A stretch of DNA of 64,000 bases from Actinophytocola sp044466355 (lineage in GTDB: Bacteria; Actinomycetota; Actinomycetes; Mycobacteriales; Pseudonocardiaceae): positions 248,001 to 312,000 of the forward strand of contig NZ_JBITMQ010000009.1 of NCBI RefSeq assembly GCF_044466355.1. The letters run 5' to 3'. The notes under the pieces are model-generated. The model searched no databases, was not told the DNA's origin, and was given only the letters and a program-made list of their open reading frames with translations. Positions 58,301 through 64,000 of the stretch are shown piece by piece (the stretch's first letter is position 1; every line of letters starts with the position of its first letter). A program made the position numbers and the translations under genes.

Positions 58301-58620
58301 ACAACAGGCGCGGCGGTCTCGGCCGCCTTGGCGACGATCGGGTCCGTACCGGACGCGACCCGGTCGGCAGGGATGGCGTCGGTGATGTCGGAACCGCGGA
58401 ACGTGATGTCCCGGTGGACCGCGGGCACGGCCTTCTGACCGAACGGCGTGCCGAGCACGTTGTTGTCCATGTGGACGGGGACGGTGACCGACCCGTCAAG
58501 CGGCGACGCCGGCTTGTCCGGGTTCACGTCCTCGTCGGCAGAAGCGATGCCGGTACCCAGCATCAGCAAACCACCGGTGACTAGCGCGGTCTGGAGACCT
58601 CGCTTCGCCCAGGTTTGCAT
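55339..58620 (-). CDS. Secreted protein with thirteen ~51-residue chaplin-like repeats
   Basis: The 1093-residue protein has a signal peptide (MQTWAKRGLQTALVTGGLLM ending near TGIASADE). A Pro/Val-rich region follows (to about 172), then thirteen repeats (173-847) and a Pro-rich tail ending in NLFTTHPIA. The repeat consensus is GN(V/I)V..PV..P.QV.GN..A..G.A followed by a variable stretch and AGGD..TTG...L.S, with most units exactly 51 residues long. The GN-PV-P-V-GN part resembles the chaplin domain of Streptomyces. Only repeat 5 has cysteines (MLCGNAGG and AACQ). It is probably a self-assembling cell-surface or aerial-hypha coat protein. ATG 58620 follows AAAGGAG. A second secreted gene lies upstream. 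Confidence 0.82.
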   Translation of the reverse strand: MQTWAKRGLQTALVTGGLLMLGTGIASADEDVNPDKPASPLDGSVTVPVHMDNNVLGTPFGQKAVPAVHRDITFRGSDITDAIPADRVASGTDPIVAKAAETAAPVVNKAQDAVAPLPRDGRDFAAPVVEKAKPVTGKLESLPVVGDKLPPVSSLDKVSVPDVDRMGGTPAQGNQANLDMVVPVDVSGNAVAVLGRAETTNESHHGYGWNHDVEANGSGRFVGGNVVDLDWALPVQVTNNAVAAVGRSSAEGTTTQEAWATGDIDADGSHSFLGGNVIAPQFATPVQVDGNAVAGGGWADAGSEASTSADAGGSIRTTGADSIGGGNAVPVPVAVPARVNGNAIMGLGDADAWAHSTADASAGATRTGMYGVPTYVQTNGDPALAAGNIVQPAASGPAMLCGNAGGAGGEATAACQTATTTEAGGTSRTTGHGAVASGAIAALPVALPVQGFGNAAAGVGDTEAVAANTVDSTAGGDSYTRGHDSVVSGSTANAPVAGTVDVFANSVAAAGAAESAVTNDAAAEAGGHTGTTGDDSLVGGNMVTSPVSSPTELYGNSAAGLGAAEAVGAETKTVSSGGGNNTDDDYGVVASNLVHTPVATAAQAFGNSAGAVAFTDAAATADNEVTAGGDSNATGTAGLGSGNIGQVPVSVPFQVFGTGASGLAKGTQAALNETDMRAGGDATSDGTHGAGAGNVVTAPVAGAVQAFGESAAVLGLNHSLAASETETKAGGDTETSGHSGLLSGNVASPQALPIAQSFAAVASAAGGINSSSATNATEAESGGDIDTTGDRGYLSGNLLDVPTAAAVQPFGDALAVLSGRSYAQGLSATQGLAGGTSTTSGRLGSLSGIDGTLPIGVNAPVYDVPVEVLAQAMTEAVNNSDLQVGDAEPQLHLPVSGGMSPTELPTFAPQRSAPEDDFRGVFTGVLGRFAHGMTWLLGQDHVTDVANLVAPAPQILPARGDVPVTLPAPDVMPQTPALPVSGDVYEPLPTVTLDTFDRSRGARSDVPSDLTDVTTLIPAIPATDELTDITTVMPVIPAPGLEDISSAPVVQAPSVGHLPVPAVSDVQTPELGGSSLDSTRAALANLFTTHPIA
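56080..58104 (-). repeat. Coding array of thirteen tandem 51-codon repeats
   Basis: The array encodes residues 173-847 of the repeat protein. Ten units are exactly 51 residues, one (the fourth) is 61 because of an inserted 10-residue segment containing MYGVPTYVQTN, and the last two are 52. The units have diverged strongly in sequence while keeping length, which suggests structural constraint rather than recent amplification. Confidence 0.8.
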
Positions 58621-58814
58621 CGTCGGATGCTCCTTTCGTTTTCCCTTGGGGGTTTTGGCGGGTGGCCGCGGACGCGCAGGGGGCATGCGCGTCGGGGCAT
58701 TCGGCCACCCGGGTCTGGGGGTGGGCGCGGGAACGAAGCGCGCGGGGGAAAGGCGCGCGGCACCGCGGCACGGTGCGGCTCAGCGGTCAACGCTGATGGC
58801 GCGCCACGCGGTGA
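58621..58814. other. Spacer between the two secreted-protein genes
   Basis: This 194-bp region holds the repeat protein's ribosome binding site and probably its promoter. It contains GC-rich runs but no convincing hairpin or ORF. Co-transcription with the upstream secreted gene is possible. Confidence 0.4.
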
Positions 58815-59624
58815 TCAGTCGGGTGCGACACCGGGCTGCGTGCCCGGACGGCCGTGGGTGGCCGCGTCGGAAGCGGCGGCGATTCCGCCGCGCGTGAGGC
58901 CGAACGTGCTGTCCTGCAACGGAAGCGTGGCGAGCAGGTGCGAGTCGACCGAGTTGCTCGCGGAGCCGTGGCCGCCCGAGGTCGGCACGCCGGTCGGCGT
59001 GAACGGGATCGGGCCGGGAACGTCCGGGCGGTCCGGGAGGTGCGGCAGGACGGGCTCGGGGGAGCCCCGCCTGCTCATGCCGTCGGCGAGGGCGCGGTCC
59101 GTCGCGGTGCGGTGCGCGGTGGCGTCGGGTTCGGCGCCGGGCACGTGGGAGACCGCGGTGGACGAGGCCGGTGCCTGTGCCGGGACGTCCGAGCGGCCGT
59201 AGCCGTCGGACCGGTAGTCGCCCCGCGCGCCGTCGTCGACGCAGTTGGCACAGCCGGGCAGCCGTCCCAGGCCGTCCTTCGTGTCGGAACGGAACTTCTC
59301 GGCGGCGTCCTTCACCTTGTCGCCGAGCATCGTCAGCGGGTTCTGCGGCACGGTGTCCCGCAGGTGCCGCGTGGCGGTGCCGACGGCGGTCTCGACCGGC
59401 CCGGTGACGGGCTCGGCGAGGTCGCGCACGTCCGTCACGACGGTCCGCACCTGCTGCTCGACCGGCTGCAGCGGCTGCCGCGGCTCGGCCGACGCGGAGG
59501 CCGTGGACAGGCACCAGGCAAGCGCGGTCCCGGCGGCGACGCCGCCGATGACCGTCAGCGTCCGGCAGACCACACGCCGCGCGAACGCGGCGGTCTGCAG
59601 GACGTTGTTCTTCGCCTGATCCAC
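58815..59624 (-). CDS. Secreted protein of unknown function, partner of the repeat protein
   Basis: The 269-residue protein has an N-terminal signal or anchor (RTLTVIGGVAAGTALAWCLS, then TASASAEPRQ), a helical segment (QQVRTVVTDVRDLAEPVTGP) and a cysteine pair (LPGCANCVDDG). A low-complexity Pro/Ser/Thr-rich C-terminal half follows. It is exported and probably partly disordered. It lies directly upstream of, and in the same orientation as, the chaplin-like repeat gene, so a shared surface role is likely. No family is recognised. Confidence 0.7.
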   Translation of the reverse strand: MDQAKNNVLQTAAFARRVVCRTLTVIGGVAAGTALAWCLSTASASAEPRQPLQPVEQQVRTVVTDVRDLAEPVTGPVETAVGTATRHLRDTVPQNPLTMLGDKVKDAAEKFRSDTKDGLGRLPGCANCVDDGARGDYRSDGYGRSDVPAQAPASSTAVSHVPGAEPDATAHRTATDRALADGMSRRGSPEPVLPHLPDRPDVPGPIPFTPTGVPTSGGHGSASNSVDSHLLATLPLQDSTFGLTRGGIAAASDAATHGRPGTQPGVAPD

Positions 59625-59865
59625 TGAACCTCACTGAGTAGGACGGAGCGGGTGATCACACGCTGAGCGTTCGGTCGCTCACGCTGGGTTCCGCAGCCGT
59701 GCAGCGAGACACTTTCATTCATCACCCCGCGCTCGCACGTCCGAACGGGACAGTCCCCCCGATCGTGTGATAAACACAAGGTGCAACCGAGCCTGACAGA
59801 ACGTAGTCATCCGTGGTCGCGCGGATCGGCTGCCAAATGTCCGAGTTGCTCGATACCTTGCGTAG
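59625..59865. promoter_or_regulatory. Divergent promoter region between secreted gene and permease
   Basis: The 241-bp region feeds the secreted-protein pair (minus) and the AI-2E-type permease (plus). It contains TACCTT (59854-59859), six bases before GTG 59866, typical of a leaderless start. A GTGTGATAAACACA inverted-repeat-like element lies near 59765-59778. Confidence 0.4.
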
Positions 59866-61095
59866 GTGACCTCGTCTCCCGAAGAGAAGTCCTCGCCACC
59901 GCCGAAGAAACGACGCAGGACCCCGCCTGCCGACGTGACCGGCCTCGTGCCGACCGGCCTGCGCGTGAGTGCCGCGCTCGCGTGGCGCTTCCTCATGGTC
60001 ATCGCCGCGCTGTACGTGATCATCTGGTTGTTCGGCTACTTCTCGCACCTCGTGGTGCCGGTCGCGATCGCCCTGCTGCTGGCCGCGCTGATGGCGCCCG
60101 GGGTGGAACGGCTCGTGCGGTGGCGGGTGCCGCGTGGCGCGGCCGCGGCGATCGTGATGATCGCGGGCATCGCCGTGCTCGGTGGCCTGCTGACGTTCGT
60201 GATCATCACGTTCACCAACGGCCTGCCACAGCTGCAGTCACAGGTGTCGGACAGCCTCGACCAGATCAGGACCTGGCTGATCGAGGGGCCGCTGCACCTG
60301 CAGGAAGCGCAGATCACCGACTTCATCAACGACACGATCGACACGATCCAGGAGAACCAGGCCGCGATCACCGAGGGCGCGCTCACCACGGCGACCACCA
60401 TCGGCGAGATCCTGACCGGCTTCCTGCTGACCGTGTTCGTGCTGATCTTCTTCCTCTACGACGGCCCCGGCATCTGGCGGTTCCTGATCCGTGGCGTGCC
60501 GGCCCGGGTGCGGGACCGCGTGGACGTCGCCGGGCGGCGCGGTTTCGGCGCGCTCGTCAGCTACGTGCGGGCGACCGCCGCGGTGGCGCTGGTCGACGCG
60601 GTCGGCATCGGCATCGGCCTCGCGATCGTGCAGGTGCCGCTGGTGATCCCGCTGTCCGCGCTGGTGTTCCTGTCCGCGTTCGTGCCGATCATCGGTGCGG
60701 TCGTGGCGGGCACGGTCGCGGTGTTGATCGCGTTGGTCGCCAACGGGTTCATCTCGGCGCTCGTGGTGCTCGCGATCGTGATCGGCGTGATGCAGCTGGA
60801 GAGCCACGTGCTGCAGCCGTGGCTGCTCGGCCGCGCGGTGCGGTTGCACCCGCTCGCGGTCGTACTGGCGATCACCGCGGGCCTGCTCGCGGCGGGGATC
60901 GCGGGCGCACTGCTCTCCGTTCCGCTGCTGGCGGTGCTGAACGCGGGCATCAAGTCGCTGGTGCACGACAACGAGACCGCGCCGGAGGAGATCGACGTCC
61001 TGCGCCAGGACGAGCAGGCGCCGCCGGGTGAGGACGGCGAGGGTGGCGAGAGCGGCGAGGAGAAGAAGGACACCAAGGCGACCTGGAAACCATGA
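59866..61095 (+). CDS. AI-2E family transporter (UPF0118/TqsA-like)
   Basis: The 409-residue protein has a disordered basic N-terminus (EEKSSPPPKKRRRTPPADVT) and seven to eight membrane segments (for example FLMVIAALYVIIWLFGYF, VVPVAIALLLAALMAP, AAAIVMIAGIAVLGGLLTF). The family-typical ALVFLSAFVPIIGAVVAGTV and LESHVLQPWLLGRAVRLHPL stretches and an acidic tail are also present. Members are annotated as autoinducer-2 exporters but include Na+/H+ antiporters and unknown exporters. GTG 59866 is probably leaderless. The ATG of the following kinase overlaps its stop. Confidence 0.85.
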   Translation: MTSSPEEKSSPPPKKRRRTPPADVTGLVPTGLRVSAALAWRFLMVIAALYVIIWLFGYFSHLVVPVAIALLLAALMAPGVERLVRWRVPRGAAAAIVMIAGIAVLGGLLTFVIITFTNGLPQLQSQVSDSLDQIRTWLIEGPLHLQEAQITDFINDTIDTIQENQAAITEGALTTATTIGEILTGFLLTVFVLIFFLYDGPGIWRFLIRGVPARVRDRVDVAGRRGFGALVSYVRATAAVALVDAVGIGIGLAIVQVPLVIPLSALVFLSAFVPIIGAVVAGTVAVLIALVANGFISALVVLAIVIGVMQLESHVLQPWLLGRAVRLHPLAVVLAITAGLLAAGIAGALLSVPLLAVLNAGIKSLVHDNETAPEEIDVLRQDEQAPPGEDGEGGESGEEKKDTKATWKP

Positions 61096-62219
61096 CAGTT
61101 CACGTCGGCCGCGACCCGACGCTTCCGCTGTGGCGTGCGGCGGTGTTGTTGCGGGTCCTGACCCTGTTGTTCGCGCTGGGCGTGATCGTCTACCACCTCG
61201 ACGAGTACCGGCGGCCATGGCTCGCGCTGGTCATGGGTGGCGTGATGACCGTGTGGACGGTCGTCGTCTCGGTCCGGTACCTGCGGCCGGCGGAGAAGCT
61301 GCTCGCGTTCACGGTGGTCGACCTCGCCGTGTGCTGCGCGGTCATGACCAGCTCGCGGCTGATCCTCACGCCACCGCAGCTGCACGGCGAGCCGGTGCCG
61401 CTGATCACGACGGTCTGGGTGACCGGTGTCGTCGCCGCCGGTGCGGTGGCCGCCGGTCCGGTCGCGGGCGGGGTGTTCGGCGGTGTGGTGGCGGCGTTCA
61501 ACTTCGGGGTGCGCGGCTACGTCGACACCGACCTGACCCGCGACCTGATGCTGCTGGTCGGCGTGGGTTTCGTGCTGGGGCTCGCGGCGTCGTCGTCGCG
61601 GCGGTCGGCGGCGCGGCTGGCGACCGCGTTGCGCACCGAGGCGGCGACCGCGGAGCGGGAGCGGCTCGCGAGGTCGATCCACGACAGCGTGCTGCAGGTC
61701 CTCGCGCACGTGCGCAGGCGCGGTGGGGAACTCGGCGGTGATGCGGCCGAGCTCGCGAAGCTGGCGGGCGAGCAGGAGGTCGCGCTGCGGGCGCTGGTGT
61801 CGAGCGCACCCGCGTCGACGGAGAGCGGCGCCGCGGACCTCGGTGCGCGGCTGAAGATCCTGGAGACGGGGCGGGTGTCGGTCTCGGTGCCCGCGACGCC
61901 GGTGCCGCTGCCCGCCGCGACCGCGAACGAGCTGACGTCGGCCGTGCGGGAGGCGCTCACCAACGTGGACAAGCACGCCGGTGCGAGCGCCAAGGCGTGG
62001 GTGTTGCTCGAGGACCTCGGGTCGGACATCGTGGTCAGCGTCCGGGACGACGGGGTCGGCATCGCACCCGGCCGGGTGGCCGAGGCGGAACGGGAGGGGC
62101 GCATGGGCATCGCGCGTTCGCTCCGTGGCCGGGTCGCCGAGCTGGGCGGCAGCGTGACGCTCGAGACCACGCCAGGAGAGGGGGTCGAGTGGGAACTCCG
62201 GGTTCCGAGATCTCGGTGA
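61092..62219 (+). CDS. MacS-like sensor histidine kinase
   Basis: The 375-residue kinase has a multi-span N-terminal sensor (VLLRVLTLLFALGVIVYH, LALVMGGVMTVWTVVVSV and others). A HisKA_3 box follows (RERLARSIHDSVLQVLAHVR) and then an ATPase domain (SAVREALTNVDKHAGASA, SVRDDGVGI, GRMGIARSLRGRVAELGG). The short HisKA_3 kinase with five to six helices resembles MacS of the Streptomyces MacRS system. It overlaps the permease gene by four bases and the regulator gene by 31 bases, so the three are one operon. Confidence 0.85.
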   Translation: MTVHVGRDPTLPLWRAAVLLRVLTLLFALGVIVYHLDEYRRPWLALVMGGVMTVWTVVVSVRYLRPAEKLLAFTVVDLAVCCAVMTSSRLILTPPQLHGEPVPLITTVWVTGVVAAGAVAAGPVAGGVFGGVVAAFNFGVRGYVDTDLTRDLMLLVGVGFVLGLAASSSRRSAARLATALRTEAATAERERLARSIHDSVLQVLAHVRRRGGELGGDAAELAKLAGEQEVALRALVSSAPASTESGAADLGARLKILETGRVSVSVPATPVPLPAATANELTSAVREALTNVDKHAGASAKAWVLLEDLGSDIVVSVRDDGVGIAPGRVAEAEREGRMGIARSLRGRVAELGGSVTLETTPGEGVEWELRVPRSR

Positions 62220-62866
62220 TGGTGGTCGACGACCATCCCATGTGGCGGGACGGGGTGGCGCGCGACCTCAGCGAACGCGGCTTCGAGGTGCGCGCGACCG
62301 CCGGGGACGCCCCCGCGGCGGTGCGGATCGCGCGGACCGTGCGGCCGGACGTGGTGCTGATGGACCTGAACCTCGGCAACAGCTCCGGGGTGACCGCGAC
62401 CGGGCAGATCACCGGTGAGCTGAACGACACGCGCGTGCTGGTGCTGTCCGCGTCCGGTGAGCACGCGGACGTCCTGGAGGCGGTGAAGGCGGGTGCGTCG
62501 GGCTACCTGCTGAAGTCCGCGTCGGTCGAGGACCTGGTCGACGCGGTCCGGCGCACGGCGGCGGGGGACGCCGTGTTCACGCCGGGCCTCGCGGGGCTGG
62601 TGCTGGGTGAGTACCGGCGCATGGCCGCCGACCCGGGACCGAAGGACCAGCCGAGGCTGACCGACCGGGAGACCGACGTGCTGCGGCTGGTCGCGAAGGG
62701 GCTGACCGCGCGGCAGATCGCGACCAGGCTGGTGCTGTCGCACCGGACCGTGGAGAACCACGTGCAGTCGACCCTGCGCAAGCTGCAGCTGCACAACCGG
62801 GTCGAACTCGCCCGGTACGCCATCGAGCACGGGCTCGACGAAGAACCGGACGGCACCCGGCAATAG
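62189..62866 (+). CDS. MacR-like LuxR-family response regulator
   Basis: The 225-residue response regulator has a receiver domain (VMVVDDHPMWRDGVARDLSE, with the phospho-acceptor Asp in VVLMDLNLG and Lys in YLLKS). Its helix-turn-helix is LTDRETDVLRLVAKGLTARQ, IATRLVLSHRTVENHVQSTL. GTG 62189 is the start, with AGGAGAGGGGG just upstream inside the kinase gene; the two frames overlap by 31 bases. It should be phosphorylated by the MacS-like kinase. Its targets are unknown but may include the permease operon. Confidence 0.87.
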   Translation: MGTPGSEISVMVVDDHPMWRDGVARDLSERGFEVRATAGDAPAAVRIARTVRPDVVLMDLNLGNSSGVTATGQITGELNDTRVLVLSASGEHADVLEAVKAGASGYLLKSASVEDLVDAVRRTAAGDAVFTPGLAGLVLGEYRRMAADPGPKDQPRLTDRETDVLRLVAKGLTARQIATRLVLSHRTVENHVQSTLRKLQLHNRVELARYAIEHGLDEEPDGTRQ

Positions 62867-62906
62867 CGACGACCGCTCCGCAAGCTCCCTCAGTAGGCTG
62901 GGCCGC

Positions 62907-64000
62907 ATGCATGACCCGCGCCTTCTGCTCGACCCGGCCACGGACGCCGTGCGCAAGCTCGCGCGCCGCGGCTTCGCCCTCGACCTGCCCGCGCTGGAGA
63001 AGCTGTTCTCCCAGCGCACGGCGGTGATCGGGCAGACGGACGAGTCCCGCGCGGAGGCCAACCGGGTCGCCAAGGAGGTCGGCGCCGCCGCCAAGCGCGG
63101 CGAGGACGTGACCGACCTCAAGGAGAAGGCCCGCGCGCTGAAGGCACGCGTGCAGGAGCTCGAGGAGCAGCAGCGGCAGCTGGCCGCCGAGCTGGACGAG
63201 GTGATGCTGGGCATCCCGAACCTGCCCAACGACGACCTGCCCGACGGCACCACGGACGCCGACGCCGAGCAGGTCAGCACCTGGGGTGAGCCGGCGTCGC
63301 TCGACTTCACGCCGCGCGACCACGTCGAGATCGGCGAGACGCTCGGGATCTTCGACTTCGCGCGTGCCACCAAGCTGGCCGGGCCGCGGTTCAGCGTGAC
63401 CCGCGGGGTCGGCGCGCGGCTGGAGCGGGCGATCGCCACGTTCCTGCTCGAACTGCACACCGAACGGCACGGCTACACCGAGTTCGGCGTGCCGGTGATC
63501 GTGAACCGGCCGACCATGACCGGCACCGGGCAGCTGCCGAAGTTCGAGCAGGACCTGTTCCGCACGAACGTGGCCGACCGCGAGCTGTTCCTGATCCCGA
63601 CGGCCGAGGTGCCGCTGACCAACCTGCACGCCGGTGAGACGCTCGCCGCCGAGGAGCTGCCGTTCGCCTACACCGCGAACACGCCGTGCTTCCGGTCGGA
63701 GGCGGGCTCGTACGGCAAGGACACCCGCGGCCTGATCCGCCTGCACCAGTTCCAGAAGGTGGAGCTGGTCCGGTTCTGCACGCCGGAACAGGCGGACAAG
63801 GAGTTCGACGTGCTGCTGTCGCACGCGGAGGCAGGCCTGCGGGAGCTGGGCCTGGCGTACCGCGTGGTGAAGCTCGCGGCCGGGGACATCGGGTTCTCGG
63901 CGGAGCGGACCTACGACATCGAGGTGTGGCTGCCCGGCCAGCAGCGGTACCGGGAGATCTCCAGCGTGTCGGACTTCGGCACGTTCCAGGCGCGCCGGGC
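62907..64000 (+). CDS. serS: Seryl-tRNA synthetase (partial), non-canonical for an actinobacterium
   Basis: The first 364 codons are present; the gene runs out of the window. SerRS charges tRNA-Ser. The N-terminal antiparallel coiled coil (EKARALKARVQELEEQQRQL) and the class II core are visible: LAGPRFSVTRGVGARLERAI, GTGQLPKFEQDLFRTN, LFLIPTAEVPLTNLHAGE, FRSEAGSYGKDTRGLIRLHQ, and motif 3 approached by REISSVSDFGTFQARRA. GTGQLPKFE and IPTAEVPLTN are the usual proteobacterial or Bacillus-type motifs, whereas the actinobacterial housekeeping SerRS reads GTGFL and VGTSEVPLAG. It may be a second SerRS, such as those giving resistance to seryl-tRNA synthetase inhibitors. TAGGCT seven bases before the ATG suggests a leaderless message. 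Confidence 0.9.
   Translation, partial: MHDPRLLLDPATDAVRKLARRGFALDLPALEKLFSQRTAVIGQTDESRAEANRVAKEVGAAAKRGEDVTDLKEKARALKARVQELEEQQRQLAAELDEVMLGIPNLPNDDLPDGTTDADAEQVSTWGEPASLDFTPRDHVEIGETLGIFDFARATKLAGPRFSVTRGVGARLERAIATFLLELHTERHGYTEFGVPVIVNRPTMTGTGQLPKFEQDLFRTNVADRELFLIPTAEVPLTNLHAGETLAAEELPFAYTANTPCFRSEAGSYGKDTRGLIRLHQFQKVELVRFCTPEQADKEFDVLLSHAEAGLRELGLAYRVVKLAAGDIGFSAERTYDIEVWLPGQQRYREISSVSDFGTFQARR

Noticed and set aside
1..64000. CRISPR arrays, rRNA, tRNA genes, insertion sequences and prophage genes
   Set aside because: I looked for regular short repeats with spacers, tRNA-like folds and transposase or integrase motifs and found none that could be supported.

Overview
The window is chromosomal DNA from a very GC-rich actinobacterium, most likely a member of the Pseudonocardiaceae (Lentzea/Saccharothrix/Actinosynnema-like). 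The base composition, the many GTG starts, an inositol-1-phosphate synthase, and a gene order matching the mycobacterial ino1-padR-DUF5318-ponA-GT87-rpsF-ssb-rpsR-rplI-dnaB block all point this way. That block lies near oriC in relatives, which fits several DnaA-box clusters and one parS-like site seen here, although no oriC is present.

Layout. 0-1.3 kb: end of a thiolase, then a non-coding stretch full of tandem and inverted repeats, and a 48-residue conserved ORF. 1.5-12.3 kb: a STAND-like ATPase diverging from an alpha-mannosidase/PPIase-like/ROK-kinase operon, a MarR-GNAT fusion, an AhpD-like protein, a quinone reductase and a SigG-type ECF sigma factor. 12.4-15.6 kb: a small zinc protein, GTP-dependent PEP carboxykinase and an acidic Asp/Thr repeat protein. 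15.7-19.7 kb: an operon of two dynamin-like GTPases with a GrpE-like protein between them. 19.9-23.7 kb: a histidine kinase, response regulator and two-gene ABC transporter. 24-29 kb: trmB, a strongly divergent nitric-oxide-synthase-like protein, an amidohydrolase, an SDR and a hypothetical. 29.1-33.4 kb: tandem PhoX phosphatase paralogues with PHO-box-like sites. 33.4-35.8 kb: an ECF sigma with a membrane partner, and a LUD protein diverging from an HxlR regulator.

35.7-52.7 kb is the conserved near-origin block: ino1, padR, DUF5318, a class A penicillin-binding protein, GT87 transferase, [membrane protein, second GT87, endonuclease IV, secreted anchored protein], rpsF-ssb-rpsR-rplI and dnaB. 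DnaB carries two inteins of different mechanistic classes. 52.7-64 kb: a membrane protein, a TIM-barrel-like protein with a CxCxxC motif, a degenerate PAS-GGDEF protein, a secreted protein of thirteen ~51-residue repeats with a secreted partner, an AI-2E-family permease, a MacS/MacR-type two-component system, and the first part of a seryl-tRNA synthetase that does not look like the usual actinobacterial one.

The most unusual items are the NOS-like protein missing its substrate glutamate and C-terminal part, the 51-residue repeat protein, the GTPase-GrpE-GTPase operon, the class 3 plus class 1 intein pair in DnaB, and the non-coding structures (141-nt near-perfect hairpin; DnaA boxes flanking a 17-bp inverted repeat). 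Many genes appear leaderless, with a TANNNT hexamer 6-8 bases before the start codon. All functional calls come from reading motifs by eye; no database search was possible.
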